A stretch of DNA of 64,000 nt from positions 1 through 64,000 of the forward strand of contig JAHBNG010000036.1 of NCBI GenBank assembly GCA_019217005.1, read 5' to 3'. The notes beneath the pieces were generated by a model. It was not told where the DNA came from, did no database searches, and saw only the letters and a program-made list of their open reading frames with translations. This document shows, piece after piece, positions 19,371-27,941 of this stretch; positions within the stretch are counted from its first letter, which is position 1; each line of letters begins with the position of its first letter. Origin of the DNA: Chloroflexi bacterium TSY (GTDB lineage Bacteria; Chloroflexota; Anaerolineae; Caldilineales; Caldilineaceae). Made by a program: the position numbers and the translations under genes.

Positions 19371-19931
19371 TTATATTTCCATCATTTCCCGTAATCGTTT
19401 TAGACAGCGGGCACGAGTCGGGCCAATACTTCCCTCGGCCATGTTGAAGCGCTCAGCGAGCTCGGCATAGGTAGGCTCACTCTCTTCAAAGTAGAGAGCA
19501 GTCAAGAGGTTGCGGCAACGTTCTCCCACTAGGTTCAACCCCGCATTGAGCCATTCAATCAGTTCCCAACGTTCGATTTCGTTGGTGCGATCAGGGAATT
19601 TGAGTACCTCTTCGTTTTCCTCCATGGCGTTCAGGCGTTCACGTTTGCGCTGTTCGACCAAGCGCCAAGTATGCCGACGGGCCACTGTTGCTAACCAGCC
19701 ACCCAGATTACTATCGTCCCGCAACGTATCTAAGCTATTGACGAGAGCAGTCAATGCGATCTGTGCGATGTCCGCAGCATCCTCGACAGACAGACCATAG
19801 TTCAGTGGGATCGAGTAGACAAGCCGTTCGTATTTATCAACCAACTGCTGCCATGTTTGAAGGTTGCCAGCACGACAACCAGCCAGGAGCTCTGTGTCCG
19901 ATGGAAATTGCAGATTAGAAATGTGAGGCAT
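19371..19931 (-). CDS. ECF RNA polymerase sigma factor
   Basis: This is a 186-residue sigma-70 family protein. Region 2 is seen in WQQLVDKYERLVYSIPLNYG to DAADIAQIALTALVNSL and LGGWLATVARRHTWRLV. Region 4 is seen in CRNLLTALYFEESEPTYAEL and AERFNMAEGSIGPTRARCL. The length is normal. The gene starts one base after the stop of the GST gene, so the two are co-transcribed, and it precedes the adaptor and CHAT genes. It probably directs its own operon, but no promoter consensus can be read from one copy. Confidence 0.9.
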   Translation of the reverse strand: MPHISNLQFPSDTELLAGCRAGNLQTWQQLVDKYERLVYSIPLNYGLSVEDAADIAQIALTALVNSLDTLRDDSNLGGWLATVARRHTWRLVEQRKRERLNAMEENEEVLKFPDRTNEIERWELIEWLNAGLNLVGERCRNLLTALYFEESEPTYAELAERFNMAEGSIGPTRARCLKRLREMMEI

Positions 19932-19932
19932 A

Positions 19933-20622
19933 TTAGTTTGCCGGATTGCAAGCGTGACTAACTAACCATTCCCTGCCAACCTCTTCGTGTTCAATCGTCT
20001 CTTTTTCATTCTTGGCCGCTTTGAACCAATTTCTGACATCCGGATCATTTAAGACTGTCTTCATATACGCAGCTGCAACCGAGTTGCAAGAAACGCCATA
20101 TGTATAAAACCGAGAGACCACTGGTGCATAGACCGCATCGGGAATTGTAAAAGAACCAAAAAGCCAAGGTCCGGCTTGACTATTTCGATTTCGACAGTCG
20201 GTCCAAATTGCTTGGATACGCTCGATGTCAGCTGCCACTGCCTCCGTTTGTTCTATTTTCCGCTTGCTTGCGCGACAATTCATCGGCATCGCTGTGCGGA
20301 GTGCTACGAATCCTGAATGCATCTCTGATACGATTGAACGGGCCAAGGCACGCTGCTTTGTATCGTTGGGCCATAAGTGTGGATGTTCTTCTGCCAAATA
20401 CTCCGCAATAGCGAGCGAATCCCAAATAGCAAAATCGCCAATCACGTAGATTGGCACTCTAGCTGCTGGTGAATAGGCCAGTAAACGTTCTGTCGTGTTG
20501 GGTAATGAAAGCGGGATACGGATCTCTTCAAAGTCGATGCCGAGCTTGGCCAATAGTAACCAGGCTCGCAATGACCACGAGGAGTAATTCTTGTTACCGA
20601 TGATCAATTGAGGAATGTGCAT
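19933..20622 (-). CDS. glutathione S-transferase family protein
   Basis: This is a 229-residue protein with an N-terminal thioredoxin-like domain (LIIGNKNYSSWSLRAWLLLA, then VPIYVIGDFAIWDSLAIAEY) including the cis-Pro region and the ES/DS glutathione-contact motif. It has an all-helical C-terminal domain. The Ser in the YSSWS motif is the usual activator in this bacterial subgroup. It sits at the head of the sigma/CHAT transcription unit; whether this is functional or accidental is unclear. Confidence 0.85.
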   Translation of the reverse strand: MHIPQLIIGNKNYSSWSLRAWLLLAKLGIDFEEIRIPLSLPNTTERLLAYSPAARVPIYVIGDFAIWDSLAIAEYLAEEHPHLWPNDTKQRALARSIVSEMHSGFVALRTAMPMNCRASKRKIEQTEAVAADIERIQAIWTDCRNRNSQAGPWLFGSFTIPDAVYAPVVSRFYTYGVSCNSVAAAYMKTVLNDPDVRNWFKAAKNEKETIEHEEVGREWLVSHACNPAN

Positions 20623-20752
20623 TTATTTTTCTTGTCGTATAGGAAAATATAAAAATCAGTCACAAAATTATGACCGGATTCTGGCTGATAGCTGACGGCT
20701 GATTAGCTGAAAGCTTTTTTCGTGATAATATAGGCGATTCCAAAAAATAAAT

Positions 20753-20823
20753 GATCCACAGATGGATAGGATTTACAGGATTAGAAAGAGAAAAATCTAG
20801 TCAATCCCGTCCATCTGTGGATC
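20753..20823 (-). repeat. MITE-J: 71-bp inverted repeat at the 3' end of the Nudix gene
   Basis: The arms are GATCCACAGATGGA...GGATT and AATCCCGTCCATCTGTGGATC. The element covers the stop codon of the Nudix gene at 20797, so that gene's last residues (DPQMDGID) are encoded by one arm. It may also serve as the terminator. A single copy is seen here. Confidence 0.7.
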
Positions 20824-21384
20824 GGTTTTAGATTTTGGAAAATTTCCAGAGGCCAAGTATCTCAGAACAGCATACACGAGCGAGCCATCGATGGCTTCGT
20901 TGTTCAGAACCATGTCGACCACTTCCTCCCAATCCTTCAAAACCACATCGACGACTTCATGCTCATCCAAATTTGTTGCTCCTGGATCGAGATCGTGCGC
21001 AACAAAGACGTGACAGGTATGTGAAGTTGTGCCCGGTAACGGGCAGTAGTGGCCGAGCTTTTCAATCGTCTTGGCCTGATAGCCGGTTTCCTCGGCTAGC
21101 TCGCGGAGCGCAGCTTGTTGTGGCGTTTCGCCCTCTTGAATACCACCAGCCGGTAGGTCAAAGATTGTACGTCGATGGGGATGTCGATATTGCCGGGTCA
21201 ATACAACTTGATTCTGCTTCGTAAAAGCCAGAACCGAAGCGGAGCCACGACCGGCCAGGTAAAGATACTCCATCTTGGTGCCATCTGGCTTGAGCAATTC
21301 ATCGCAGCTAACAGTGAGTCGGTTTTGAAAAACAATCTCAGAGCTGAGAATTTTCCACTCTTGAGAACTCGTTGCATCGGTCAT
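20797..21384 (-). CDS. Nudix hydrolase, ADP-ribose pyrophosphatase type
   Basis: This is a 195-residue protein. The start at 21384 is chosen because AAGGAG lies seven bases upstream; an in-frame ATG at 21417 is possible. The Nudix box is complete at about residues 78-101 (GGIQEGE with REL-EETGY). The QYRHPHRRTIFDLPAGG lead-in is typical of NudF-like enzymes that split ADP-ribose to AMP and ribose 5-phosphate. The C-terminal residues are encoded by the inverted repeat at 20753-20823. Confidence 0.87.
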   Translation of the reverse strand: MTDATSSQEWKILSSEIVFQNRLTVSCDELLKPDGTKMEYLYLAGRGSASVLAFTKQNQVVLTRQYRHPHRRTIFDLPAGGIQEGETPQQAALRELAEETGYQAKTIEKLGHYCPLPGTTSHTCHVFVAHDLDPGATNLDEHEVVDVVLKDWEEVVDMVLNNEAIDGSLVYAVLRYLASGNFPKSKTDPQMDGID

Positions 21385-21448
21385 CAATTGCTCCTTCCGA
21401 TTTACGACTGTTTCCAAGTTTAGGGTAACTGTTTAGAGACCGACAGAC

Positions 21449-21503
21449 GTGTCGGGGACTTTAGGGCACAAGGATCTCTCACGATCGAGAAAGTCCCCGG
21501 CAC
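21449..21503. repeat. inverted repeat between the metallophosphoesterase and Nudix genes
   Basis: The arms are GTGTCGGGGACTTT and AAAGTCCCCGGCAC with a 27-base loop, placed just after the stop of the upstream gene at 21531. It could be a terminator or the remnant of a small mobile repeat. Confidence 0.55.
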
Positions 21504-21530
21504 ATTCATCAGGAGCTGAATCGTTACTGT

Positions 21531-22319
21531 TTAGGATTCAATAAGCGGTGACCGCCACTTCGGTTTGTGAAGTCCATTGAACCCTTCAACAAGATATTCA
21601 CCATTGGGGTATTTGACTTGGCGGATCATCTCAATCACGGCGTCTCGATCATAGTCAACACGACGATGTTCAATCTGATACCCGGATTCATCCGCATCGA
21701 GAATCACATAGCACGCTCGTAAATCGGGTGGTAGCGGATTGCTCACACAACCCAGATTAACAACGTGGATATCAGCAATGCGATGATCCATTGGCCAGTG
21801 GGTATGACCCACACAGACCAAATCGGCGTTACAATCGCCAAGCAAATATCTCATCTCGTCGTCGGTCAGCCGTGGATGAATGCCTGTGCCATCATAACGA
21901 CCTGGAGATGCATGAACCCCCAATAGACGCTTGCCATCGGGCAATGTTAGTCGGCCTTCAACGGGTAGTGTTTCCACCCATTTTAGCCACCCCCTAGATG
22001 TGATTGCGCCCTGTGTCCAACCAAGTTGCTTGGCAACAATTCCATACAGCGGTAACAAACTTACATCGTTTTCAACGTCCGACGCATGTGGACCAGGGCG
22101 TTCATCTTCTACAATATATTGATCCGTGTTTCCTCGCACGATGACCGCATTCTCTAACTGGGAAAGTCGCTCCAGCACACCAACCAGATCCGGCCCCAGA
22201 CCGGCCAGATCACCTAGAATCCAGTAATCTGTCACGTTATCCAGCAACTCGATATCTTCGAGTACAGCATCTAAAGCAATCGAATTACCATGAATATCGG
22301 ACAATAGCGCAATTCTCAT
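21531..22319 (-). CDS. metallophosphoesterase (calcineurin-like)
   Basis: This is a 262-residue protein starting MRIALLSDIHGNS; the open frame upstream of this ATG is not typical of the family. The di-metal motifs are present in order: DIHGN, GDLAGLGP, RGNTD, HASP and GHTHWPM. This is the MPPE/YfcE-like group of phosphodiesterases. The physiological substrate cannot be named. It follows the phosphotransferase-like gene on the same strand. Confidence 0.87.
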   Translation of the reverse strand: MRIALLSDIHGNSIALDAVLEDIELLDNVTDYWILGDLAGLGPDLVGVLERLSQLENAVIVRGNTDQYIVEDERPGPHASDVENDVSLLPLYGIVAKQLGWTQGAITSRGWLKWVETLPVEGRLTLPDGKRLLGVHASPGRYDGTGIHPRLTDDEMRYLLGDCNADLVCVGHTHWPMDHRIADIHVVNLGCVSNPLPPDLRACYVILDADESGYQIEHRRVDYDRDAVIEMIRQVKYPNGEYLVEGFNGLHKPKWRSPLIES

Positions 22320-22335
22320 TCTGATTCCTAACCTG

Positions 22336-22490
22336 GCCAAGCCAGAAGCAAGGTTGCAAAGTGGCAAGGTTGCAGGGTGGGTACACAGAATCCCGTCTGC
22401 CCCAAAGAATAGACTCGATTGGCATGAGAGCATGTTCCGATACCCCAAGGGTCTTTTCAACTCTGCAACCTTGCCACTTCTTGCCCCATG
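22336..22490. repeat. imperfect inverted repeat upstream of the metallophosphoesterase gene
   Basis: AGCAAGGTTGCAAAGTGGCA and a second CAAGGTTGCA are complemented by CTGCAACCTTGCCACTTCTT near 22470-22490. The structure could fold into a long hairpin. It looks like another small repetitive element but occurs once here. Confidence 0.5.
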
Positions 22491-22522
22491 TGCAAGAAAT
22501 TGGTAGTAGTCAATGGAAAAAT

Positions 22523-23521
22523 TTATTCCCAACGCAGGCTGGCAAAATCTAGATCAATATACGGCCTATCTTGTTCAATTCTTTCTTTGCGTCCAGCCAT
22601 ATAGCGTGCCGCCCAAGGATCGGTCAGATTATTGACATCGAAGCTGCGATGGATAAGCGCATAGAGATCGAGTTCACGTAACTTGAGAAAGCTTGGCATA
22701 TGCGCAAACCAGGAACAGTCGAATCTGTTTTCGCGCTGATAGCCGCGCAGAAAATGGGGCAGGAAGTAGTGAGCGTATGCAGACGCGTCCTCTTTGCCCG
22801 TGACAGCATAAAATAAAACGATGGCAAAGTCGTTGGCGAACCAGGTGTAGACACAATCATCAAAATCAAAGAAGGTGAGTCTGCCCAGTTCATCCACAAA
22901 ATAGTTGCCACCATGCGCATCCTGGTGAACGAGACCATACGACTCCTGATCTTGCGGAAGCAGACGCAACGATGAGATCAGTTCTTCGAGCTTGTGCCGC
23001 GCAATTGCCTCTGATGGCGGTAAAAAATCAAGCAGATCCTGGGTGATTTCGTCATCCCATTGAGGACGTCGCCAAGCATTGTCTGCTGGTTCATATCCTT
23101 TGGTAAGCCGGTGCATGCGCCCGATGGTTTCGCCGTAGCGCTCAATGAAAGCAGGCGTTTCATCATCCGCTGTTGGTGGACGCCCAGCTGCTTTGACAAA
23201 GGCCGTTGCAAGAAAGTATCCGCCTTCATTATCATCGATGAGTTCAACCAACTCTTCTTGTTCTGAGAAGACTGCTTTTGCAACGGATGCTCCGCCTCGA
23301 GCCAGAAAGTTGATCCAATCCACCTCTCCGCGAATCAAATTCACGCTGCGTCGCAAACTGTGGCCAATTCGCAGAATCAATGGCCGTCCGTCCTGTTTGA
23401 ATTCATAAATAAAGCTCTCGGCGCTCGAAAGTTGGTGCACATCACTTAGACCAACGCCATAGCGCAAAGCGGCTTCAGCAAGGATATCCTGGTTAAAGCG
23501 TTCTCTGATTCGCGGTTCCAT
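22523..23521 (-). CDS. aminoglycoside phosphotransferase-like kinase
   Basis: This is a 332-residue protein of the APH/choline-kinase fold. The nucleotide-binding lobe has LILRIGHS with the Lys position replaced by Arg. The catalytic loop is YGLVHQDAHGGNYFVDE (about residues 193-209) and the metal-binding motif FFDFDDC lies near residue 220. Such genes are usually small-molecule kinases, for example for homoserine, methylthioribose or fructosamine, and not necessarily resistance genes. The substrate is not evident. Confidence 0.85.
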   Translation of the reverse strand: MEPRIRERFNQDILAEAALRYGVGLSDVHQLSSAESFIYEFKQDGRPLILRIGHSLRRSVNLIRGEVDWINFLARGGASVAKAVFSEQEELVELIDDNEGGYFLATAFVKAAGRPPTADDETPAFIERYGETIGRMHRLTKGYEPADNAWRRPQWDDEITQDLLDFLPPSEAIARHKLEELISSLRLLPQDQESYGLVHQDAHGGNYFVDELGRLTFFDFDDCVYTWFANDFAIVLFYAVTGKEDASAYAHYFLPHFLRGYQRENRFDCSWFAHMPSFLKLRELDLYALIHRSFDVNNLTDPWAARYMAGRKERIEQDRPYIDLDFASLRWE

Positions 23522-23600
23522 CTTGTTTTAGGCTGCTCCAACACTTTCGTCTATTGTACCAAAGATGAGCAATATTGCCCGTATGGAGCAAAAACTTATA

Positions 23601-23671
23601 GCCACATCATTTAAACTTCGGACAATCGTCTCTCAACAGAAAAAGTTCCGTTTGTCCGAAGTTTAAGTGGC
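23601..23671. repeat. inverted repeat between two minus-strand genes
   Basis: The arms are GCCAC..TTTAAACTTCGGACAA and TTGTCCGAAGTTTAAGTGGC around a loop of about 26 bases. It lies 24 bp beyond the sulfatase stop codon. It is suited to be a terminator; its size and perfect arms also fit a MITE. Confidence 0.6.
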
Positions 23672-23694
23672 ATCTCTATTAGGGAGCAGTTCAC

Positions 23695-24987
23695 TTATGC
23701 TCCGGTTACATGTAGATACCACTCTTCAAGCTGCTTTCTACATTGCTGACGGATATCTTCGTAGACCGAACTATCCACTAGATTGGTCATCTCATACGGA
23801 TCAACTGCCAGATCATAGAAGTGAGTCGGGGAGAGAGTTTCTTTTTCGACAACCAATTTCAGGTTCTGCACGCGTACCATTGCCCAGGTCTTAAACTCGG
23901 CAAACACGGCCTGATCGATGGTTTGGGGTTCTCCCCGCGTCAATGGTGAAAAGTCAATTCCTTCAGCGGTTGGTTCCGACGGTAGTTCTGCATAGCCAAG
24001 GCACGAAGGATAGAAGTCGATCCCCGAGACCAAACTATCTATCACCTGACCCGCCGGACCGCCAGGCACACGCACAATCAGCGGAATGCGCGTGGATTCT
24101 TCCCAAGGCTGACTCTTATTCTTTTGTCCATGACTCCCTTGCAAATCGCCATGATCCGAGGTAAAAACGATTACTGTATCGTCACGCAAACCGAATTCAT
24201 CGATCGCTCTCATGAGACGCCCGATATTGGCATCTAGTTGCGTCACCATCGCATAATATTGGCGTAGATAGAGATCCAGGTTCTGTCCATAGCGGTAGTA
24301 GAGCGGGTCATCTTCCTTGGGGCGTGGGCTGTATGGTGAAAAGGTAGGAATAAATGGATCGATCTCTTGGGCGTTTGGACGTCGTGTGAGCGTTTGATCG
24401 CTGTAAAGGGCTTCATACTCCGGGGCGGGTTGGAGCGGGTAATGAGGATTTTGATAAGAGACAAAGAGTGCAAAGGGCTCTTGAGCGGTCCGTTGAGCGA
24501 GTCCCGCTAACCGCTCAATGGCAATATCGGTTGTGGCTTCGGTGCGGTGTGTATTGCGTTCATCACAAATTCCTTGCTCATCAAAGAAATAGACTCCATC
24601 TTCAAAATCATTATAACACTGATAGCCGATAAAATCTGTAAACCCCGCGCGTAGTTCCGGAGGAACGGCGACGTTGCCTTTATCTCCCAGATGCCATTTC
24701 CCAACGTAGCTCGTGCGATACCCACCGTCATTGAGCGCATGGGCCAATGTCCGTTCTGACGAAGGAATGGGGTCGGCGTTGTTGATGATGCCTGTTTGGC
24801 TTGCGTAGCGTCCGGTGAAAAGGTTGCCGCGAAAGGGTGTACAGATGGGTGTATTGCTATAGGTGTGGCGAAAAAGCGTACCCTCGCCTGCAAGGCGATC
24901 TAAGTTGGGTGTCTGGATCTCGGCATTTCCCATGCAACCCATGGCAAATGCATGCATCTGATCGGCAAAAAGGAAAAGGATATTCAT
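23695..24987 (-). CDS. sulfatase (type I, formylglycine-dependent)
   Basis: This is a 430-residue arylsulfatase-family enzyme. The metal site is in MNILFLFADQMHAFAMGCMG. The modification motif CTPFRG lies near residue 47, with Cys to be converted to formylglycine. Later metal ligands are in VFTSDHGDLQGSHG. There is no signal peptide, so it acts in the cytoplasm unless exported otherwise. No formylglycine-generating enzyme is seen in the window. MITE-E lies 17 bp upstream of the start, so the native promoter is displaced. The substrate is unknown. Confidence 0.9.
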   Translation of the reverse strand: MNILFLFADQMHAFAMGCMGNAEIQTPNLDRLAGEGTLFRHTYSNTPICTPFRGNLFTGRYASQTGIINNADPIPSSERTLAHALNDGGYRTSYVGKWHLGDKGNVAVPPELRAGFTDFIGYQCYNDFEDGVYFFDEQGICDERNTHRTEATTDIAIERLAGLAQRTAQEPFALFVSYQNPHYPLQPAPEYEALYSDQTLTRRPNAQEIDPFIPTFSPYSPRPKEDDPLYYRYGQNLDLYLRQYYAMVTQLDANIGRLMRAIDEFGLRDDTVIVFTSDHGDLQGSHGQKNKSQPWEESTRIPLIVRVPGGPAGQVIDSLVSGIDFYPSCLGYAELPSEPTAEGIDFSPLTRGEPQTIDQAVFAEFKTWAMVRVQNLKLVVEKETLSPTHFYDLAVDPYEMTNLVDSSVYEDIRQQCRKQLEEWYLHVTGA

Positions 24988-24995
24988 TTGCTATC

Positions 24996-25166
24996 GAATG
25001 TTCGGGGTGGTTCAAAATTAGGTTTACACTTTTGATATATAGACAAAAATCTATATGAGACCGTTTTCTCTCTGAGAACCGGCGAAATCAGAGAATATAA
25101 ACGTTCTTTCTGTTTCTAAAAGTGTAAACCTATCTATCCAGCTAAAATGAACCACCCCGAATGTTC
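24996..25166 (-). repeat. MITE-E copy 1 with 8-bp target duplication
   Basis: The element 25004-25158 (155 bp) begins GGGGTGGTTCAAAATTAGG and ends ATGAACCACCCC. It is flanked by GAATGTTC on both sides (24996-25003 and 25159-25166). A second subterminal repeat, GGTTTACACTTTTG / AAAAGTGTAAACC, deepens the hairpin. Related sequence is at 58260-58523. Confidence 0.9.
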
Positions 25167-25247
25167 GATGATTAACGCTTGTAAAAATATAGTTTATTGT
25201 ACTCCTTTATCATATGCGTGACAAAACTCTCGAAAGTTTATTGATTC

Positions 25248-25478
25248 GTGTTGTTTGTTATGACTCCCCTCCACCTGGTTGTGATGTATAGTGGAGGGGA
25301 CGAAAATATCATCCGCACGGACGCGCCTGAGTTATTGTTGGCCCACGGTGCGGATACGACAATGCGAGACAGCGTGCACCAGATGACGCCCTTAGAATGG
25401 GCTGAAGCGACCCACATGAATGAAGAAAAAGATCGAACTGCAGTTGCCATATTACTACGCAAATTTGCAAACCTGTAG
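25248..25478 (+). pseudogene. ankyrin-repeat fragment
   Basis: It reads TPLHLVVMYSGGDENIIRTD, then LLLAHGADTTMRDSVHQMTP and LEWAEATHMNEE. This is two ankyrin repeats at the C-terminal end of what was a larger protein. There is no good start or ribosome site; TTG at 25248 opens the frame. It is probably a remnant, lying between MITE-E and MITE-I. Confidence 0.55.
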
Positions 25479-25574
25479 GTCACTTCAGAGAAGTGACGGA
25501 CACCAAGAACCCTGAATCTTCAATTGGAAATGGTCGTTCTCGTGCCGTTTGTCCCGCCGGAGACGGGACCTACG
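25474..25574 (+). repeat. MITE-I copy 1
   Basis: This element of about 101 bp starts TGTAGGTCACTTCAGAGAAG and ends GCCGGAGACGGGACCTACG. Each end contains its own small palindrome (GTCACTTC/GAAGTGAC and GTCCCGCC/GGAGACGGGAC). The inverted copy is at 36768-36868. It lies just beyond the 3' end of the TPR membrane protein gene. Confidence 0.75.
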
Positions 25575-25585
25575 AGAGGCTGGGG

Positions 25586-27931
25586 TTACGGGGTTAGACT
25601 ATGCTCACCACATGGCGGAGAAGAGAGATCCGGAATGGGTCCTTCCGCTTCTTTAAGCGCTACGCGCAGACCCTTTCGTAACTGAGCAAGCAGATGTTGA
25701 GGCGTCTCTGGATGAGTCAGGCGAAGCGCCTGTCGATAATGTGTTGCTGCCGCTTCGTGTTGCCCCGTTTTGCCAAGTGCAAACGCCATTCTGTCGTGCA
25801 TCCAAGGGTCGCAGGGACGTCGTTCGAGTGCCTGACCGTAATAGGCAACCCCCTTTTCCAGATACTGGTCATGATGCCAATAGAAGATACCCACTTGCCT
25901 CTGCACCCAGCCTGCACCAGGTCGTCTCTGGAGTGCGATTGTGTATGCATCTTTTGCACAGTCCAGCAGGCCCCATTCGGTGCATAATTCAGCGCGGGTC
26001 AGATGGACATGAGCCGCTGTCGGTGCTCGACGCACGGCTTTGTTGAGCCAATTTCTGGCCTTGCGCGGCGAATCCCGATGGAGATGGGCTAATTCGAGAT
26101 AGGCCCACGGTGCATCTGCCCTGAGCGCTACTGCCCGATTCAGCGTTCGAAGCGCCTTGGCCGGTTGATTGTTGGCACGCTGAACACGACCCAAGGCCAC
26201 CAGTGCGTTATATGTGCTGACATGATCTGAGCCGATCAGGCTGCTTGCTAGTTGAAAGGAGCGGATGGCGGCCTCATACCGATGCTGAGCGGCCTCATAT
26301 TCGCGCAACAACTCGTGGATGATCCCTTGCAGATAAAAAATATCTGCTTTCTCTGTCTCCGGTGCGCTCGCCATCAATTGGTTGGCGCGCGTCATTGCCT
26401 TGCGGAAAAAAGCGGTCGCCTGAGGCACATCAGGATCTCCCAGCCAACGTTGATAGACCAATCCCATTCCGACGAGCGTCGCCGGATCATCGGGATTGAG
26501 CAAATTTGCATGCTCCAGATATTTGATTGCTCCGGCATAGTCACCGCTAAATTCTGAGGAGCGTCCCAGATAATAATAGAGCAAGCCATGATTTGCCTCG
26601 CTGCTCGTTGAATCTGGTTCACAAAGGGGTTGCTGAACCGTCATGAGATCCACCGAAACGGGTTCGCCCGCGCAGTAGAGTGCCGCGGCGAAATCGAGGC
26701 GGGCCTGTTCGGGCCACCCTTGCACATAATGGAGCAGACCCATCGCCGTATAACCAATAATCCGTGCTGGGCGAGACACGTTCTGCGAGATTTGGGTATG
26801 AATACAGCCGGAGCATTTGATGGTTTGGTCAACGGGGCTATACCCCTGGGGCTCAATGCGGAAGTCGCGTACATCTGTCGATTCTCCGGCGCTCAGGAGC
26901 TCGGTCAGCTCAAAATCGATGGTCAATTGTTGGATAGATTCTTTCACATCCCCCCAAATAATGAGCAGAGCCTTCTGTTCGCGCGCCAGATTGCGCGCCT
27001 CTACATCGTCTTTCACTGCATCAACCCGCTTGATGGTGAACCGTTTGCCGCCAGACGCATTGATGATGGTGCGCACCTCCTGCTCGACTGCATCTGTCAC
27101 ATCCTTTGCGACCTGGCTTTCTTCAGGCATGAAGTTGGCAACGAGAATGCAGGTGCGGTCCGGCGGGCAGGTCGGTGCATTTTGGGCCCAAACATCGCTA
27201 ATCAGGGGACCAAGAAAGAGGACCAACAGCACCAACACGGGGACAGCGATCAGATAGGTACGCAGGCGTGGTGTGTCGTACAGTTGTAGGCGAGCGAACA
27301 CTCGATGGGCGGAATTCGGGATTTTGATGGGAGTTGGCGATAGTGTATCGATTGCGGGAAGCAATCCCTCAATTTCTTCCTGAACATCGATGCCAGATTG
27401 TTCGCCAATCAGCATCAAAAGGGATTGCAGATACTCTTTTCCCTCATCGAACCACTTTTCCTGAAGCAGCGTATTCAATAGGTTGATGATAAAACGTTCC
27501 TTGCTGCCTTCAAATTCGATATGGTGGTAGAGGTCCTGATAGAGGTCGTTGCCAGAATTCGGGTCAACAGACGGCAGGTGATCGATCCGCTCATCGATCC
27601 CACTGCCATTCGGGAGGGCGACTTGCAGTAAAACCGTGCGCCGATCGCGGACGATGTCGAATTCTGGCACGTTGCGCAGAATGGTGCGTAGCTGACGAAA
27701 CAGGGCCGGGTCGATTAGGGTTAACAAATGTTTGGTGGATCGATAGGTCTTGCGCTCCTGATAGAACATGAGCAAGAGACCGAAAACAATGCAAAAGAGA
27801 AAGAGTCCCACGGCGAGCCACCGGCGCTGTTCAAAAGCAGGGGCCAGGTATCCAGCCATCACGTCGCTCAACAGGCCGCTGATCATTGCGAGGATGTAAG
27901 AAACCGCTGCAATGCGTGTGCTAAAGGGCAT
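25586..27931 (-). CDS. membrane TPR protein with N-terminal effector-associated-type adaptor domain
   Basis: This is a 781-residue protein. Hydrophobic helices lie near residues 8-32 and 37-56. They are followed by a compact helical domain (LFRQLRTILRNVPEFDIVRD and onward, about 75-160) that matches the N-terminus of the next protein upstream. It resembles the effector-associated/death-like adaptor domains of bacterial conflict systems. A further membrane helix (LIAVPVLVLLVLFLGPLI, about 225-245) precedes a small-ligand-type domain (CILVANFMP) and about nine TPRs (for example GLLYYYLGRSSEFSGDYAGA). The predicted topology is adaptor domain inside, TPRs outside. It is the last gene of a three-gene operon, 10 bp behind the adaptor-trypsin gene. 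Its function is inferred only. Confidence 0.75.
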   Translation of the reverse strand: MPFSTRIAAVSYILAMISGLLSDVMAGYLAPAFEQRRWLAVGLFLFCIVFGLLLMFYQERKTYRSTKHLLTLIDPALFRQLRTILRNVPEFDIVRDRRTVLLQVALPNGSGIDERIDHLPSVDPNSGNDLYQDLYHHIEFEGSKERFIINLLNTLLQEKWFDEGKEYLQSLLMLIGEQSGIDVQEEIEGLLPAIDTLSPTPIKIPNSAHRVFARLQLYDTPRLRTYLIAVPVLVLLVLFLGPLISDVWAQNAPTCPPDRTCILVANFMPEESQVAKDVTDAVEQEVRTIINASGGKRFTIKRVDAVKDDVEARNLAREQKALLIIWGDVKESIQQLTIDFELTELLSAGESTDVRDFRIEPQGYSPVDQTIKCSGCIHTQISQNVSRPARIIGYTAMGLLHYVQGWPEQARLDFAAALYCAGEPVSVDLMTVQQPLCEPDSTSSEANHGLLYYYLGRSSEFSGDYAGAIKYLEHANLLNPDDPATLVGMGLVYQRWLGDPDVPQATAFFRKAMTRANQLMASAPETEKADIFYLQGIIHELLREYEAAQHRYEAAIRSFQLASSLIGSDHVSTYNALVALGRVQRANNQPAKALRTLNRAVALRADAPWAYLELAHLHRDSPRKARNWLNKAVRRAPTAAHVHLTRAELCTEWGLLDCAKDAYTIALQRRPGAGWVQRQVGIFYWHHDQYLEKGVAYYGQALERRPCDPWMHDRMAFALGKTGQHEAAATHYRQALRLTHPETPQHLLAQLRKGLRVALKEAEGPIPDLSSPPCGEHSLTP

Positions 27932-27941
27932 AAAGGATTGA

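Noticed and set aside
25248..25478. Complete small ankyrin gene
   Set aside because: There is no start codon with a ribosome site and the first repeat is cut; treated as a fragment.
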